Shown piece by piece: positions 9,526 through 19,776 of a stretch of DNA of 64,000 nucleotides (the first letter of the stretch is position 1; every line of letters starts with the position of its first letter). This DNA is from an uncultured Bacteroidota bacterium. Its GTDB lineage: Bacteria > Bacteroidota > Bacteroidia > B-17B0 > Aurantibacillaceae. Location: assembly GCA_937873155.1 (NCBI GenBank), contig CALMVZ010000012.1, positions 310,001 through 374,000 of the forward strand. The letters run 5' to 3'. The notes below the pieces were generated by a model, which worked only from the letters and a program-made list of their open reading frames with translations, searched no databases and was not told the origin of the DNA. Position numbers and translations under genes: made by a program.

Positions 9526-9585
9526 TTTTTTATTTTTTATATTTTATCCCGTAATCCAGGATAATTATACATTAATACTCTTTTT

Positions 9586-9855
9586 TTACCAGCTTGATTT
9601 TGTTAAGCCGGGGATCAAACCAAACACAACCATTTCACGGAAGGTTACACGGCTGATTCCGAACTGACGCATATAACCACGAGGACGGCCGGTTAACTTA
9701 CAACGGTTACGGCCCCTTACCGGAGACGAGTTACGCGGTAATTTTTGCAAACCTACCTGATCGTTAGCTTTCTTTAGTTCTTCGCGTTTAGCAGCAAATT
9801 TATCTGCTAATCTTTTGCGTTTCGCCTCGCGGGCTTTCATTGATTCTTTTGCCAT
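9586..9855 (-). CDS. rpsN: 30S ribosomal protein S14, zinc-free form
   Basis: Head protein of the small subunit. 89 aa; it has the family core ([20 protein letters not shown], then [21 protein letters not shown]). The single cysteine shows the zinc-independent version, as with L36 in the same operon. It is 3 bp from rplE. Confidence 0.98.
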   Translation of the reverse strand: MAKESMKAREAKRKRLADKFAAKREELKKANDQVGLQKLPRNSSPVRGRNRCKLTGRPRGYMRQFGISRVTFREMVVFGLIPGLTKSSW

Positions 9856-9858
9856 TTC

Positions 9859-10416
9859 CTATTTTTTAAACGGTAATCCAAATTCAGTTAATAATGCCTG
9901 AGCTTCTTTATCAGTTGGTGCAGAAGTCACGAAAGTGATATCCATACCATTGATCTTGCTCACTTTGTCGATATCGATCTCAGGGAAGATGATCTGTTCA
10001 GTGATACCTAATGTATAGTTACCATGACCATCAAAACCTTTGTTGTTGATACCTTTGAAATCACGGATACGTGGTAGAGCCGAAGCCACTAAACGATCAA
10101 GGAATTCGTACATCTTGTCGCCGCGTAATGTTACACGAACACCAATTGCTACGCCTTTACGTAATTTAAAATTCGAAATATCTTTTGAAGAATAAGTAGC
10201 TACTGCTTTCTGACCTGTGATAGTGGTCATTTCTTTCACTGCAGATTCGATCATTTTTTTATCAGATACAGCGTCACCTACACCCTGGTTGATGCATATT
10301 TTTTCCAATTTAGGAACCTGCATTACAGTTGTGTAATTGAAACTAGTCATAAGATTCTTTGCGATCTCAGAGCTGTATTTGGTTTTTAACCTCGGTTGAT
10401 ACGTTTTTGTTGCCAT
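9859..10416 (-). CDS. rplE: 50S ribosomal protein L5
   Basis: 5S rRNA-binding protein contacting the P-site tRNA. 185 aa. Signatures: [39 protein letters not shown] and [20 protein letters not shown]. Its ATG overlaps the rplX stop by one base (TAATG), so the two are probably translationally coupled. Confidence 0.98.
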   Translation of the reverse strand: MATKTYQPRLKTKYSSEIAKNLMTSFNYTTVMQVPKLEKICINQGVGDAVSDKKMIESAVKEMTTITGQKAVATYSSKDISNFKLRKGVAIGVRVTLRGDKMYEFLDRLVASALPRIRDFKGINNKGFDGHGNYTLGITEQIIFPEIDIDKVSKINGMDITFVTSAPTDKEAQALLTEFGLPFKK

Positions 10417-10733
10417 TATTTGATTACCTCCTTAGTTTTTTTAGAGATACGTACTGTATGTTTTGTTTTTTCGTCGATCTGACGGCCGATACGAACTGTT
10501 TTTCCACCTTCAACAAACATTACGTTTGAAATGTGTACTGAACCTTCTTGTTTGGTGATACCACCATTCGGGCTTTTTGCGTTTGGCTTGCTGTGTTTGC
10601 TGATCATGTTTACACCTTCAACAATCACACGCATCTTTTTTGTGTCAATAGAAATGATCTTACCTTCCTGGCCTCTTGATTCGCCTGAGATCACTCTTAC
10701 TGTATCGCCTTTTTTTAATTTTAACTTTGACAT
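10416..10733 (-). CDS. rplX: 50S ribosomal protein L24
   Basis: Assembly-initiating large-subunit protein with a KOW motif. 105 aa. Visible: [20 protein letters not shown] at the N-terminus (KOW) and [18 protein letters not shown]. It lies 12 bp after rplN and overlaps rplE by 1 base. Confidence 0.98.
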   Translation of the reverse strand: MSKLKLKKGDTVRVISGESRGQEGKIISIDTKKMRVIVEGVNMISKHSKPNAKSPNGGITKQEGSVHISNVMFVEGGKTVRIGRQIDEKTKHTVRISKKTKEVIK

Positions 10734-10745
10734 GACTTTTATTTT

Positions 10746-11114
10746 TTAAAGCACTTCCGGTGCTAATGAAATGATCTTCATAAATTGTTTATCGCGTAAT
10801 TCACGGGCAACAGGGCCGAAGATACGGGTACCACGGATCTCATCTGTACCGCTTAATAACACAACTGCGTTATCATCGAAACGGATATACGAACCATCAT
10901 TACGACGGATCTCTTTTCTTGTTCTAACAATAACAGCTTTGCTAACTGTTCCTTTTTTCACGTTACCTGAAGGCATTGCGTGCTTAACTGTAACCACCAC
11001 TTTATCGCCTATCGACGCGTAACGCTTACGTGTACCGCCCAACACACGGATCACCAACACTTCTTTGGCACCGCTGTTGTCAGCTACAGATAATCTTGAT
11101 TCGTTTTGTATCAT
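10746..11114 (-). CDS. rplN: 50S ribosomal protein L14
   Basis: Large-subunit protein at the subunit interface that contacts 16S rRNA. 122 aa, start [20 protein letters not shown], internal [20 protein letters not shown] and the end [12 protein letters not shown] are characteristic. It starts 26 bp after rpsQ. Confidence 0.98.
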   Translation of the reverse strand: MIQNESRLSVADNSGAKEVLVIRVLGGTRKRYASIGDKVVVTVKHAMPSGNVKKGTVSKAVIVRTRKEIRRNDGSYIRFDDNAVVLLSGTDEIRGTRIFGPVARELRDKQFMKIISLAPEVL

Positions 11115-11140
11115 TTTATTTTCTTATTACGATCTAATAA

Positions 11141-11398
11141 TTATTTAACTCTCTCTACGATCTGAACTAAACGCCAGTTCTTGGTTTTGCTTAACGGGCG
11201 GGTTTCCATAATGGTAACTGTATCGCCGATGTTACACTCGTTCTTTTCGTCGTGTGCAACGAACTTCGAAGTTTTGTTTACGAACTTACCGTATTTCGGG
11301 TGTTTCACTTTACGCATCACTGCTACAACAATTGATTTGTTCATTTTGTTGCTGGTAACTACACCTGTTTTTTCTTTTCTTAAATTTCTTTCTTCCAT
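11141..11398 (-). CDS. rpsQ: 30S ribosomal protein S17
   Basis: OB-fold 16S rRNA-binding protein. 85 aa. Signatures: [39 protein letters not shown] and [20 protein letters not shown]. It lies 16 bp after rpmC in the standard order. Confidence 0.98.
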   Translation of the reverse strand: MEERNLRKEKTGVVTSNKMNKSIVVAVMRKVKHPKYGKFVNKTSKFVAHDEKNECNIGDTVTIMETRPLSKTKNWRLVQIVERVK

Positions 11399-11414
11399 TG
11401 TAATGGTATCTTAA

Positions 11415-11618
11415 TTATTTTGATGCTTTTGCGTTCTTACGTTTAGTAGCTTCAGTTTTTAAACGTGCCACCAATTTACGTGCGTCACGGATCTTAATAG
11501 GATTCTCGATAGGAGAAACATTATGATTCAACTTTAATTTTCCTAAAGCTTCTTTTTCCTGTTTTGCTTTATCTAACAATTCCGCGTCTGATAATGCAAG
11601 TATGTCTTTATTTTTCAT
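11415..11618 (-). CDS. rpmC: 50S ribosomal protein L29
   Basis: Two-helix protein at the tunnel exit, part of the docking site for trigger factor and SRP. 67 aa; the pattern ELLDKAKQEKEALGKLKLNH and IKIRDARKLVARLKTEATKR matches the family. It lies 12 bp after rplP and 16 bp before rpsQ. Confidence 0.97.
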   Translation of the reverse strand: MKNKDILALSDAELLDKAKQEKEALGKLKLNHNVSPIENPIKIRDARKLVARLKTEATKRKNAKASK

Positions 11619-11630
11619 TGTCGTTATTTA

Positions 11631-12059
11631 TTAAGCTTCGTTAGCGCTGTAATCGTGACGTACTACAAATTTTGTATTGATAGGTAATTTTTGTGCTGCA
11701 AGGCGTAATGCTTCTTTAGCAACTTCAATAGAAACACCTTCTGCTTCAAAAATAATACGACCTGGTTTTACAGGGGCTACCCAATATTCAGGGGCACCTT
11801 TACCTTTACCCATACGAACCTCAGCCGGTTTACGTGTAATTGGTTTATCAGGGAATACGCGGATCCAAACTTGCCCTTCACGTTTCATGAAACGGGTGAT
11901 GGCGATACGGGCAGCTTCAATCTGGCGAGCGGTTACCCAACAGCCTTCCTGAGCTTTAATACCAAATGAACCAAAGGCTAACTGATCGCCACGCTTAGCG
12001 TTGCCTTTCATTTTCATTTTTTGCGATTTCCTGAACTTCGTTCTTTTCGGTTGTAACAT
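11631..12059 (-). CDS. rplP: 50S ribosomal protein L16
   Basis: Large-subunit protein by the A-site tRNA. 142 aa. Start [20 protein letters not shown], then [20 protein letters not shown] and [20 protein letters not shown]. The 69-bp gap after rpsC holds only AT-rich sequence. Confidence 0.98.
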   Translation of the reverse strand: MLQPKRTKFRKSQKMKMKGNAKRGDQLAFGSFGIKAQEGCWVTARQIEAARIAITRFMKREGQVWIRVFPDKPITRKPAEVRMGKGKGAPEYWVAPVKPGRIIFEAEGVSIEVAKEALRLAAQKLPINTKFVVRHDYSANEA

Positions 12060-12128
12060 TTTATAATCTCTTTACTTATTATACTTTTTTTACTTTTTTA
12101 ATAGTGAATTGTGCTTTGCTCTAATTCA

Positions 12129-12857
12129 CTACTTGTCTTCTCTCTTTCCTTTTTTCTTTCCGCCGCCAAATTTTGGTTGCGCCGGTCCTTTTTTCTCTTT
12201 TGCAAGACCGATGTTTGGAGAAAGATCACGTTTACCAAACACTTCGCCTTTACAGATCCAAACCTTAACACCGATACGGCCATAAGATGTGTGAGCTTCT
12301 GCAACTGCGTAATCGATATCAGCACGAAGCGTATGTAACGGTGTACGCCCCTCTTTGTAACCTTCAGCACGTGCCATCTCTGCACCACCTAAACGGCCTG
12401 ATACTTTAATTTTAATTCCTTCTGCACCCATGCGCATGGTTGAAGCCATACTCATTTTAGCTGCACGACGGAATGAAATACGGCCTTCGATCTGACGGGC
12501 GATGCTGTCTGCAACGATACGCGCATCAGTTTCCGGACGTTTAATTTCAAATATATTGATCTGAACTTCTTTCTTAGTCAGTTTCTTTAATTCTTCTTTT
12601 AGTTTATCAACTTCTTTACCGCCTTTTCCGATGATGATACCCGGACGTGCAGTGTTTACGGTTACTGTAACTAATTTTAAAGTACGTTCGATGATGATCT
12701 TTGAAATACCACCTTTTGCCAAACGCGCTTTTAAATAGGCTCTGATCTTATCGTCTTCAACTAATTTCTCAGAATAGTCGCTTCCTCCAAACCAGTTAGA
12801 GTCCCAACCTTTAACGATTCCTAAACGAAAACCTATCGGATTAACTTTTTGTCCCAT
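12129..12857 (-). CDS. rpsC: 30S ribosomal protein S3
   Basis: Forms part of the mRNA entry tunnel and helicase activity of the small subunit. 242 aa. Start [22 protein letters not shown]-domain GXXG loop in [20 protein letters not shown], and C-terminal signature [20 protein letters not shown]. The tail is Lys/Gly-rich. One base separates it from rplV. Confidence 0.98.
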   Translation of the reverse strand: MGQKVNPIGFRLGIVKGWDSNWFGGSDYSEKLVEDDKIRAYLKARLAKGGISKIIIERTLKLVTVTVNTARPGIIIGKGGKEVDKLKEELKKLTKKEVQINIFEIKRPETDARIVADSIARQIEGRISFRRAAKMSMASTMRMGAEGIKIKVSGRLGGAEMARAEGYKEGRTPLHTLRADIDYAVAEAHTSYGRIGVKVWICKGEVFGKRDLSPNIGLAKEKKGPAQPKFGGGKKKGKREDK

Positions 12858-12858
12858 C

Positions 12859-13263
12859 TTATTTTTTATCTAATTTTTTTGTGTCTAATACTAAAGTAAC
12901 GTGATTTGAACGCTTGCGGATCCTGTAACCACGGCCTTGTGGTGCAGTACGTAAACGCTTTAATTGAAAACCGCTGTCAACAACAATCGTCTTCACAAAT
13001 AAAGTATCGTCTTCAGGACGAGCACCTGTTTTTGCTTCGTAGTTAGCGATAGCTGATTTCAATAATTTACCTAAACGTCCTGAAGCTTCACGAGTGTTAA
13101 ACTTTAATACGCTTAATGCTTTATATACATCCATGCCGCGAACTAAGTCTGCAACCTGGTTCATTTTACGTGGCGATGTAGGACAATTGTTCAATTTGGC
13201 GAAATAAGTGGTCTTATTTGCTTCCTTGCGCGCGTCGGCTACTAATCTTTTTCTTTTACCCAT
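12859..13263 (-). CDS. rplV: 50S ribosomal protein L22
   Basis: Lines the nascent-peptide tunnel. 134 aa, with an N-terminal extension of about 20 residues over E. coli (110). Signatures: [20 protein letters not shown] and the beta-hairpin region [20 protein letters not shown]. It lies 27 bp after rpsS. Confidence 0.98.
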   Translation of the reverse strand: MGKRKRLVADARKEANKTTYFAKLNNCPTSPRKMNQVADLVRGMDVYKALSVLKFNTREASGRLGKLLKSAIANYEAKTGARPEDDTLFVKTIVVDSGFQLKRLRTAPQGRGYRIRKRSNHVTLVLDTKKLDKK

Positions 13264-13290
13264 TGTAATTTATCTTAATACTTTATACAA

Positions 13291-13590
13291 TTAACCTTTG
13301 TTTGCAGAAGCTGCAGCTGCTGCACCTTTATTATGACCGGCGTGACCTTTGAACACACGGGTTAAAGCGAATTCACCTAATTTATGACCAACCATGTTCT
13401 CAGTAACATAAACCGGAATGAATTTAGCTCCGTTATGAACTGCGAATGTATGCCCTACAAATTCCGGTGGAATAGTTGAGCGGCGTGCCCATGTTTTAAT
13501 TACAGACTTCTTACCGCCTGCATTCATTTTGTCAACTTTAGCAGCCAGGTTGTGGTCGATAAAGGGTCCTTTTCTTAGTGATCTTGCCAT
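13291..13590 (-). CDS. rpsS: 30S ribosomal protein S19
   Basis: Head protein that forms a complex with S13. 99 aa. [20 protein letters not shown] at the start and [19 protein letters not shown] near the end; an Ala-rich tail ([10 protein letters not shown]) extends the usual C-terminus. The 59-bp gap to rplB carries a palindrome at 13616-13631. Confidence 0.98.
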   Translation of the reverse strand: MARSLRKGPFIDHNLAAKVDKMNAGGKKSVIKTWARRSTIPPEFVGHTFAVHNGAKFIPVYVTENMVGHKLGEFALTRVFKGHAGHNKGAAAAASANKG

Positions 13591-13615
13591 TTCTTTTCTT
13601 TTTTAGTTATGAATC

Positions 13616-13631
13616 CCAACAGTACTGTTGG
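13616..13631. repeat. 16-bp perfect palindrome CCAACAGTACTGTTGG
   Basis: A self-complementary 16-mer in the rplB-rpsS gap. It has no T-run. It is one of several short palindromes that occupy the wider gaps of this operon; it may act as an RNA hairpin for mRNA processing or stability. Confidence 0.6.
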
Positions 13632-13649
13632 AACCATTAAACGTTTATA

Positions 13650-14480
13650 TTATTTCTTTCTTCTTTCGATAATGTGTTTGTTACTTGCTTTTGACTTGTA
13701 ACGTGTTTTGAATCCTTTTGCAGGTAAACCTTTACGTGAACGTGGGTGACCACCTGAAGCACGACCTTCACCACCACCCATTGGGTGATCAACAGGGTTC
13801 ATTGCAACCGGCCTTGTACGCGGACGTACACCTAACCAACGTTTACGGCCTGCTTTACCGTGAATTTCTAAGTTATGATCAGGATTAGAAACTGCACCGA
13901 TAGTAGCTTTACAAGTGATAAGGATCATACGAACCTCACCTGAAGGCATACGCAATACTGCATACTTTCCTTCACGAGCAGTTAACTGTGCGAAAGAACC
14001 TGCGCTGCGGGCTAATGCTGCACCCTGACCAGGACGTAATTCAATATTGTGGATGATAGTTCCTAAAGGAATATCTGATAAGAATAAAGTGTTACCAACT
14101 TCAGGCGCCGCTTTTGCACCTGACATGATCTTTTTACCAACTTCTAACCCCTGAGGAGCTACGATATAACGTTTCTCACCGTCTTTATAAACGATAAGAG
14201 CGATACGTGCTGTACGGTTCGGATCGTATTCGATAGTTTTCACTGTTCCTTCAATTCCGTCTTTCTCACGTTTGAAATCGATGATACGGTATTGTTTTTT
14301 ATGACCACCACCAATGTAGCGCATAGTCATTTTACCTGAGTTGTTACGACCACCTGAACGTTTGTTAGTTGAAGTAACTAAACTTTTCTCCGGTTGGTTG
14401 TCAACTGTAATATCCTTGTTGTCTGAAGATAATTTATATCTTAAGCTTGGCGTTAACGGTCTATATTTTTTTAATCCCAT
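13650..14480 (-). CDS. rplB: 50S ribosomal protein L2
   Basis: Largest conserved large-subunit protein, needed for subunit association and peptidyl transferase integrity. 276 aa. Start [20 protein letters not shown], and the C-terminal signature [20 protein letters not shown] is diagnostic (the conserved His of the family lies in DHPMGGG). 19 bp after rplW. Confidence 0.98.
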   Translation of the reverse strand: MGLKKYRPLTPSLRYKLSSDNKDITVDNQPEKSLVTSTNKRSGGRNNSGKMTMRYIGGGHKKQYRIIDFKREKDGIEGTVKTIEYDPNRTARIALIVYKDGEKRYIVAPQGLEVGKKIMSGAKAAPEVGNTLFLSDIPLGTIIHNIELRPGQGAALARSAGSFAQLTAREGKYAVLRMPSGEVRMILITCKATIGAVSNPDHNLEIHGKAGRKRWLGVRPRTRPVAMNPVDHPMGGGEGRASGGHPRSRKGLPAKGFKTRYKSKASNKHIIERRKK

Positions 14481-14499
14481 TTCTAAACTTTTTTAAAAA

Positions 14500-14790
14500 T
14501 TAAATACTAGCGTAAAAATCTATTACTTCACCTTGTTTTAAAGTTACAATAGCTTTTTTGCTACGGTTCACACGACCAATTGCTAAACCACGGGTTGTGT
14601 TACGTGATTTAACTTTACCAATGTATTGTTGTGTGTTAACTGAATCAACTTTCACACCGTACATTTTCTCTACAGCCGCTTTAATTTCAAGCTTGTTAGC
14701 CTCTTTGCTTACTATAAAACCATAGCGATTCAACTTCTCAGACTGTGAAGTGATCTTTTCGGTTATTATAGGTTTTACTAAAATTCCCAT
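14500..14790 (-). CDS. rplW: 50S ribosomal protein L23
   Basis: Tunnel-exit protein that docks trigger factor and SRP. 96 aa. ILVKPIITEKITSQSEKLNR and EIKAAVEKMYGVKVDSVNTQ match the family. It starts 2 bp after rplD. Confidence 0.98.
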   Translation of the reverse strand: MGILVKPIITEKITSQSEKLNRYGFIVSKEANKLEIKAAVEKMYGVKVDSVNTQQYIGKVKSRNTTRGLAIGRVNRSKKAIVTLKQGEVIDFYASI

Positions 14791-14792
14791 TG

Positions 14793-15422
14793 TTACTTAT
14801 TTAAAATTGTTTCAATTACTTTAACTGAACTTTCTGATAAGATCAAATTATCTGCATTTAAAATATCATATGTATTTAAGTCAGATGCGTTGATCACTTT
14901 TGCTTTTTGGATGTTGCGTGATGATAAATAAACATTACCATTTGCAGAACCCAGAACCAAAAGCGTTTTTTTACCGGTCATGTTCAAATTCTTCATTAAC
15001 TCAGTATAGTTCTTTGTTTTCGGAGCTTCGAATGAAAAATCTTCCAATACAGTGATAGCATTTTCTTTTGCTTTGTATGATAAAGCAGAGATACGCGCTA
15101 AAGCTTTTACTTTCTTATTTAATTTAAAAGAGTAATCGCGGGGGCGCGGACCAAAAGCACGTCCACCACCAATGAATACAGGCGATTTCATAGAACCCGC
15201 ACGTGCACCACCGGTACCTTTTTGACGTTTGAACTTTTTAGTTGTACGAGCAATTTCAGCACGTTCTTTCGCCTTGTGAGTACCCTGACGCTGATTAGCT
15301 AAATAGCTTTTCACATCAAGATAAATACTATGGTCGTTTGGCTCCGCTGCAAATACAGCGTCTGCTAAGTCAACTTTCTTAGCTGTTTTTTTACCACTTA
15401 TGTTTAATACTTCTACTTGCAT
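14793..15422 (-). CDS. rplD: 50S ribosomal protein L4
   Basis: Tunnel-lining protein and, in E. coli, S10-operon attenuator. 209 aa. The extended loop is visible as [20 protein letters not shown] and [20 protein letters not shown]. 2 bp separate it from rplC on one side and rplW on the other. Confidence 0.98.
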   Translation of the reverse strand: MQVEVLNISGKKTAKKVDLADAVFAAEPNDHSIYLDVKSYLANQRQGTHKAKERAEIARTTKKFKRQKGTGGARAGSMKSPVFIGGGRAFGPRPRDYSFKLNKKVKALARISALSYKAKENAITVLEDFSFEAPKTKNYTELMKNLNMTGKKTLLVLGSANGNVYLSSRNIQKAKVINASDLNTYDILNADNLILSESSVKVIETILNK

Positions 15423-15424
15423 GA

Positions 15425-16048
15425 TTACTTCTCAATTAAAACGTAAGACCCTTTAGCACCCGGAATAGAACCTTTTACAAGGATCACATTCTTATCTGCC
15501 ATAACTTTTACTACTTGTAAGTTCTGTACTTTTTTGCGGTCGCCGCCCATTCTTCCACCCATACGCACACCTTTTAATACGCGCGAAGGATCTGATGATG
15601 CACCTAATGAACCAGGAGCACGTTCACGATCATGCTGACCGTGAGATTTGTTTGCGTGACCTACCCCGCTAAATCCGTGGCGTTTTACAACACCCTGGAA
15701 ACCTTTACCTTTTGAAGTGCCGATTACATCAACGAAATCGCCTTCTGCGAATAACTCAGCTGTAATTACATCACCTAAATTTTTCTCAACTTCAAAATGG
15801 CGGAATTCAACAACTTTACGCTTTGGAGTGGTTTTAGCCAATTCAAAGTGTTTTTTCATAGCAGCTGATGTATGCTTTTCTTTTTTCTCATCAAATGCTA
15901 ACTGAACAGCTGTGTATCCGTCTTTCTCATTGGTTTTTACTTGCGTAACAACGCAAGGACCTGCCTCAATAACTGTGCATGGTACATACTTACCATTGGC
16001 ATCGAAGAAGCTGGTCATTCCTATTTTTTTACCAATTAATCCTGACAT
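15425..16048 (-). CDS. rplC: 50S ribosomal protein L3
   Basis: Early-assembly protein whose loop reaches the peptidyl transferase centre. 207 aa. Start [20 protein letters not shown]; loop region [20 protein letters not shown] and [20 protein letters not shown]. The glutamine of the SHGQHD segment corresponds to the methylated glutamine (PrmB target) of other bacteria. 66 bp after rpsJ. Confidence 0.98.
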   Translation of the reverse strand: MSGLIGKKIGMTSFFDANGKYVPCTVIEAGPCVVTQVKTNEKDGYTAVQLAFDEKKEKHTSAAMKKHFELAKTTPKRKVVEFRHFEVEKNLGDVITAELFAEGDFVDVIGTSKGKGFQGVVKRHGFSGVGHANKSHGQHDRERAPGSLGASSDPSRVLKGVRMGGRMGGDRKKVQNLQVVKVMADKNVILVKGSIPGAKGSYVLIEK

Positions 16049-16114
16049 TTTACTTTTTGTTTATTATTTATTTTTATTTAATTATCTAGTTTTAAACTAA
16101 TTCGCTTAACTCTT

Positions 16115-16420
16115 TTAAACTTTAATTTCAACCTCAACACCGCTAGGCAATTCAAGTTTCATTAACGCATCAACAGTTTTTGAAGAAGAACTGTAGATGT
16201 CTAACAAACGCTTATAAGCACATAATTGGAACTGATCACGCGCTTTTTTATTAACGTGTGGCGCTTTTAACACAGTGAAAATACGTTTGTGGGTAGGTAA
16301 TGGAATTGGGCCATTAACCACTGCGCCTGTAGCTTTTACAGTTTTCACGATCTTCTCAGCCGATTTGTCAACTAAGTTGAAATCGTACGATTTTAGTTTT
16401 ATTCTTATTCTTTGGCTCAT
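16115..16420 (-). CDS. rpsJ: 30S ribosomal protein S10
   Basis: Head protein also known as the antitermination factor NusE. 101 aa. Start [20 protein letters not shown]; signature [20 protein letters not shown]. In many bacteria tuf lies between fusA and rpsJ; here the gap is only 22 bp. Confidence 0.98.
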   Translation of the reverse strand: MSQRIRIKLKSYDFNLVDKSAEKIVKTVKATGAVVNGPIPLPTHKRIFTVLKAPHVNKKARDQFQLCAYKRLLDIYSSSSKTVDALMKLELPSGVEVEIKV

Positions 16421-16442
16421 TGTATATCTAAAAAACCTTTAA

Positions 16443-18560
16443 TTAAACTTTTTCTTCTTTTTTACCTTTTGCTTTTGCAATTACATCAGCTGCGATACCT
16501 GCAGGAGTCTCGCTGTAATGAGAGAATTCCATTGTAGATGATGCACGGCCTGATGTTAAAGTTCTTAGTTGAGTAACATATCCAAACATCTCAGATAGAG
16601 GCACTTTAGCTTTGATAACCTGTGCAGTTCCTTTGCTGTCCATACCTTCAATTTGTCCGCGACGACGGTTTAAGTCACCTACAACATCACCCATGTTTTG
16701 TTCCGGAGTGATAACTTCTATTTTCATGATCGGCTCTAATAACACAGGCTTACATTTGCCTAATGCCTCACGGAATGCGTTACGTGCGCAGATCTCAAAA
16801 GATAATGCGTCCGAGTCAACCGCGTGGTAAGAACCGTCAGTTAATACAACTTTTAATCCAACTAAAGGATAACCTGCTAAAACACCATTGTTCAATGAAG
16901 CTTTAAAGCCTTTTTCAACTGCAGGTATAAATTCACGGGGAATGTTACCACCTGTAATCTCATTAACGAACTGTAAAGCACCTTTTGATACATCGTAATC
17001 AGCATCTACAGGACCTAAAGTCACTTTCATATCAGCGAATTTACCGCGACCACCCGTTTGCTTTTTATAAACTTCACGGTGATCAACTGTACCTGTAACT
17101 GCCTCTTTGTAAGATACCTGAGGGGCACCTTGGTTAACTTCTACTTTAAACTCGCGACGTAAACGGTCAACGATAATTTCTAAGTGAAGCTCGCCCATTC
17201 CGCTAACGATAGTCTGACCAGAATCTTCATCCGTTTTAACGCGGAAAGTAGGATCCTCTTCAGCTAATTTGTTTAATGCAACTCCTAATTTATCTAAGTC
17301 ACCTTGAGTTTTAGGCTCAATTGCGATACCGATAACCGGCTCAGGGAAGTTCATTGCTTCAAGAACGATAGGGTTCTTTTCGTCGCAAAGCGTATCACCT
17401 GTTTTAATGTCTTTGAAACCAACTGCTGCTCCAATATCACCTGCTTCAATGAATTCTACAGGGTTTTGTTTGTTAGCATGCATTTGGAAGATACGTGAAA
17501 TACGCTCTTTATTTCCGCTACGGGTATTTAACACATAAGAACCTGCATCTAAACGGCCTGCGTAAGCACGGAAGAAACACAGACGTCCTACGAAGGGGTC
17601 AGTTGCGATCTTAAATGCTAAAGCTGTGAAAGGTTCTTTTGGATCCGGCTTGCGGGTAACTTGTTCTTCGGTATCAGGATTGGTACCTACGATCTCTTTT
17701 TTATCTAATGGCGATGGCATTAATTCCATTACCAGGTCTAACATGGTTTGAACACCTTTGTTTTTGAATGCTGAACCGCAAACCATAGGAACGATCTTAT
17801 TCGCTACGCAAGCTTTACGTAATGCATCAAGAACTTCGCGCTCAGTGATAGTTTCAGGAGCATCAAAGAACTTCTCCATGATCTTATCATCAAATTCAGC
17901 TACTGATTCAAATAATTTCTCTCTCCATTCAGTAACTTCTTCCTTCATATCATCAGGAATAGGAACTTCAGTGAAAGTCATGCCTTTATCAGCTTCATTC
18001 CATACGATACCACGGTTGTTGATCAAGTCAACCACACCTTTAAAATGCTCTTCAGCACCAATCGGTAATTGTAACGGAACAGCGTTACCGCCTAAAATTT
18101 CTCTTGTTTGTTTAACTACGTTTAAGAAATCAGCACCCTGGCGGTCCATTTTATTAACGAAACCGATACGGGTCACGTTATAATTATCAGCTAAACGCCA
18201 GTTAGTTTCTGATTGAGGCTCAACACCATCAACGGCAGAGAATAAGAACACTAAACCATCAAGGATACGTAATGAACGGTTCACCTCAACTGTAAAGTCA
18301 ACGTGGCCGGGAGTATCGATAATGTTTACTTTATATTTATTGTTTCTGTAATTCCAAAAACAGGTTGTAGCAGCAGATGTAATTGTGATACCACGCTCTT
18401 GTTCCTGAACCATCCAATCCATTGTCGCAGCACCGTCATGCACCTCACCAATTTTGTGATTTACACCTGTATAGTATAGAATACGCTCGGTACAGGTAGT
18501 TTTACCTGCATCGATGTGGGCTGCGATCCCAATATTTCTTGTATATGCTAAGTCGCTCAT
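16443..18560 (-). CDS. fusA: Elongation factor G
   Basis: GTPase that drives ribosomal translocation and recycling. 705 aa, full length. G1 [20 protein letters not shown]2/G3 region [15 protein letters not shown] and [16 protein letters not shown]4 [10 protein letters not shown], domain [17 protein letters not shown] and domain [21 protein letters not shown]. It is 9 bp after rpsG, the classical str-operon order. Confidence 0.98.
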   Translation of the reverse strand: MSDLAYTRNIGIAAHIDAGKTTCTERILYYTGVNHKIGEVHDGAATMDWMVQEQERGITITSAATTCFWNYRNNKYKVNIIDTPGHVDFTVEVNRSLRILDGLVFLFSAVDGVEPQSETNWRLADNYNVTRIGFVNKMDRQGADFLNVVKQTREILGGNAVPLQLPIGAEEHFKGVVDLINNRGIVWNEADKGMTFTEVPIPDDMKEEVTEWREKLFESVAEFDDKIMEKFFDAPETITEREVLDALRKACVANKIVPMVCGSAFKNKGVQTMLDLVMELMPSPLDKKEIVGTNPDTEEQVTRKPDPKEPFTALAFKIATDPFVGRLCFFRAYAGRLDAGSYVLNTRSGNKERISRIFQMHANKQNPVEFIEAGDIGAAVGFKDIKTGDTLCDEKNPIVLEAMNFPEPVIGIAIEPKTQGDLDKLGVALNKLAEEDPTFRVKTDEDSGQTIVSGMGELHLEIIVDRLRREFKVEVNQGAPQVSYKEAVTGTVDHREVYKKQTGGRGKFADMKVTLGPVDADYDVSKGALQFVNEITGGNIPREFIPAVEKGFKASLNNGVLAGYPLVGLKVVLTDGSYHAVDSDALSFEICARNAFREALGKCKPVLLEPIMKIEVITPEQNMGDVVGDLNRRRGQIEGMDSKGTAQVIKAKVPLSEMFGYVTQLRTLTSGRASSTMEFSHYSETPAGIAADVIAKAKGKKEEKV

Positions 18561-18569
18561 GTTCTTTAA

Positions 18570-19037
18570 TTAAAATCTAAAGTGCGAGAATGCTTTGTTA
18601 GCTTCTGCCATTTTGTGTACATCTTCCTTCTTTTTAAACGCTGCTCCTTCTTCTTTTGCTGCAGAAACGATCTCGCCGGCTAATTTATGAGCCATTGACT
18701 TTTCGTTACGCTTACGTGCATAAAGGATCATCCACTTAATTCCCATTGATATTTTACGGTCAGGACGGATCTCAGAAGGAATTTGAAAAGTAGCACCACC
18801 TACACGGCGTGAACGTACTTCAACTTGCGGGGTAATGTTCGCTAAAGCTTTTTTCCAAACTTCTAAACCATCTTCGTTAGTACGGCTGGCAACGATACCA
18901 ATTGCTTCGTGGAATATCTTAGAAGCGGTATTCTTTTTACCATCATACATTAAGTTATTTAAAAAACGGGTTACAAGGATATCATTAAAGATTGGATCCG
19001 GTAACAACACTCTTTTTTTAGCTTTCGACTTTCTCAT
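18570..19037 (-). CDS. rpsG: 30S ribosomal protein S7
   Basis: Nucleates assembly of the 30S head and touches the E-site tRNA. 155 aa. Start [20 protein letters not shown]; signature [20 protein letters not shown]; end [12 protein letters not shown]. 33 bp after rpsL. Confidence 0.98.
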   Translation of the reverse strand: MRKSKAKKRVLLPDPIFNDILVTRFLNNLMYDGKKNTASKIFHEAIGIVASRTNEDGLEVWKKALANITPQVEVRSRRVGGATFQIPSEIRPDRKISMGIKWMILYARKRNEKSMAHKLAGEIVSAAKEEGAAFKKKEDVHKMAEANKAFSHFRF

Positions 19038-19070
19038 TATCTACGAATTCTAATATTTACTTTTTAATAA

Positions 19071-19475
19071 TTATTTTTTCTTTGCAGTTGCTGCAGCAGC
19101 ACCCGCTTTAGGACGTTTTGTACCGTATTTTGAACGTTGTTGTTTACGGCCTTCAACACCTGCAGTGTCTAATGTTCCGCGAACAATATGGTAACGTACA
19201 CCCGGTAAGTCTTTAACACGACCACCACGCACTAACACAATACTGTGTTCTTGAAGGTTGTGTCCTTCGCCCGGAATATAAGCGATAACCTCTTGTTTGT
19301 TAGTTAAACGAACTTTTGCAACCTTACGCATTGCTGAGTTAGGTTTCTTTGGAGTGGTTGTGTATACACGTGTACAAACACCACGGCGCTGTGGACATGA
19401 GTCTAACGCTGCCGATTTACTCTTGTTGGTTGGTTTTTTACGACCTTTTCTTACTAATTGTGATATTGTAGGCAT
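19071..19475 (-). CDS. rpsL: 30S ribosomal protein S12
   Basis: Decoding-centre protein that controls accuracy and is the target site of streptomycin resistance. 134 aa with an Ala/Lys tail about ten residues longer than in E. coli. [20 protein letters not shown] and [19 protein letters not shown] keep the wild-type lysines of both resistance hot spots. First gene of the operon, behind the promoter at 19542-19571. Confidence 0.98.
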   Translation of the reverse strand: MPTISQLVRKGRKKPTNKSKSAALDSCPQRRGVCTRVYTTTPKKPNSAMRKVAKVRLTNKQEVIAYIPGEGHNLQEHSIVLVRGGRVKDLPGVRYHIVRGTLDTAGVEGRKQQRSKYGTKRPKAGAAAATAKKK

Positions 19476-19541
19476 TTTATCTCCTCTGTATTTATTAAAA
19501 TTTCACTCTTAAATTTAACTCGCCCCTTATTTTAGGGAGGG

Positions 19542-19571
19542 CAAAGATAGGTAAATAATCTATCCCGGCAA
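19542..19571 (-). promoter_or_regulatory. Promoter of the ribosomal operon
   Basis: On the minus strand: TTG (19571-19569), 19 bases, TATCTTTG (19549-19542). This fits the Bacteroidota sigma-A consensus (TTTG about 19 bp from TAnnTTTG). It predicts a leader of about 60 bases before rpsL, with no recognisable attenuator. Confidence 0.85.
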
Positions 19572-19760
19572 GGGAAAAACGAAAGAAAATCTCCTAAAAA
19601 ATGTAATAAATTTTAGATTTTCTATTAATTTTTGTAATTACATGATAATCAGTGCTAAAAAATGATTCCCGTTTTTGTAAACTCTTGATTAAGATTTTGC
19701 CAGAATTTACGATTTAGGTCAATTTTATACAAAAAGTATAATACTTACAGGATAAAATGG
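19572..19760. other. Divergent intergenic region, AT-rich
   Basis: Between the rpsL promoter and the ATPase promoter the sequence is AT-rich, with an imperfect AAAATCT/AGATTTT inverted repeat near 19588-19623. I see no gene or known riboswitch. Confidence 0.4.
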
Positions 19761-19768
19761 TATCTTTG
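19761..19768 (+). promoter_or_regulatory. Promoter -7 element before the ATPase gene
   Basis: TATCTTTG matches the -7 consensus; no good TTTG lies 19 bp upstream. It ends 2 bp before the first TTG start and 8 bp before the second, so the mRNA would be nearly leaderless and the TTG at 19777 is the more credible start. Confidence 0.55.
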
Positions 19769-19776
19769 ACTTGTCT

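Noticed and set aside
12098-12388. 96-codon frame overlapping rpsC on the same strand
   Set aside because: Out-of-frame shadow of rpsC with no family features.
19476-19770. Riboswitch or structured leader upstream of rpsL
   Set aside because: The predicted leader is only about 60 bases and shows no recognisable fold or attenuator.
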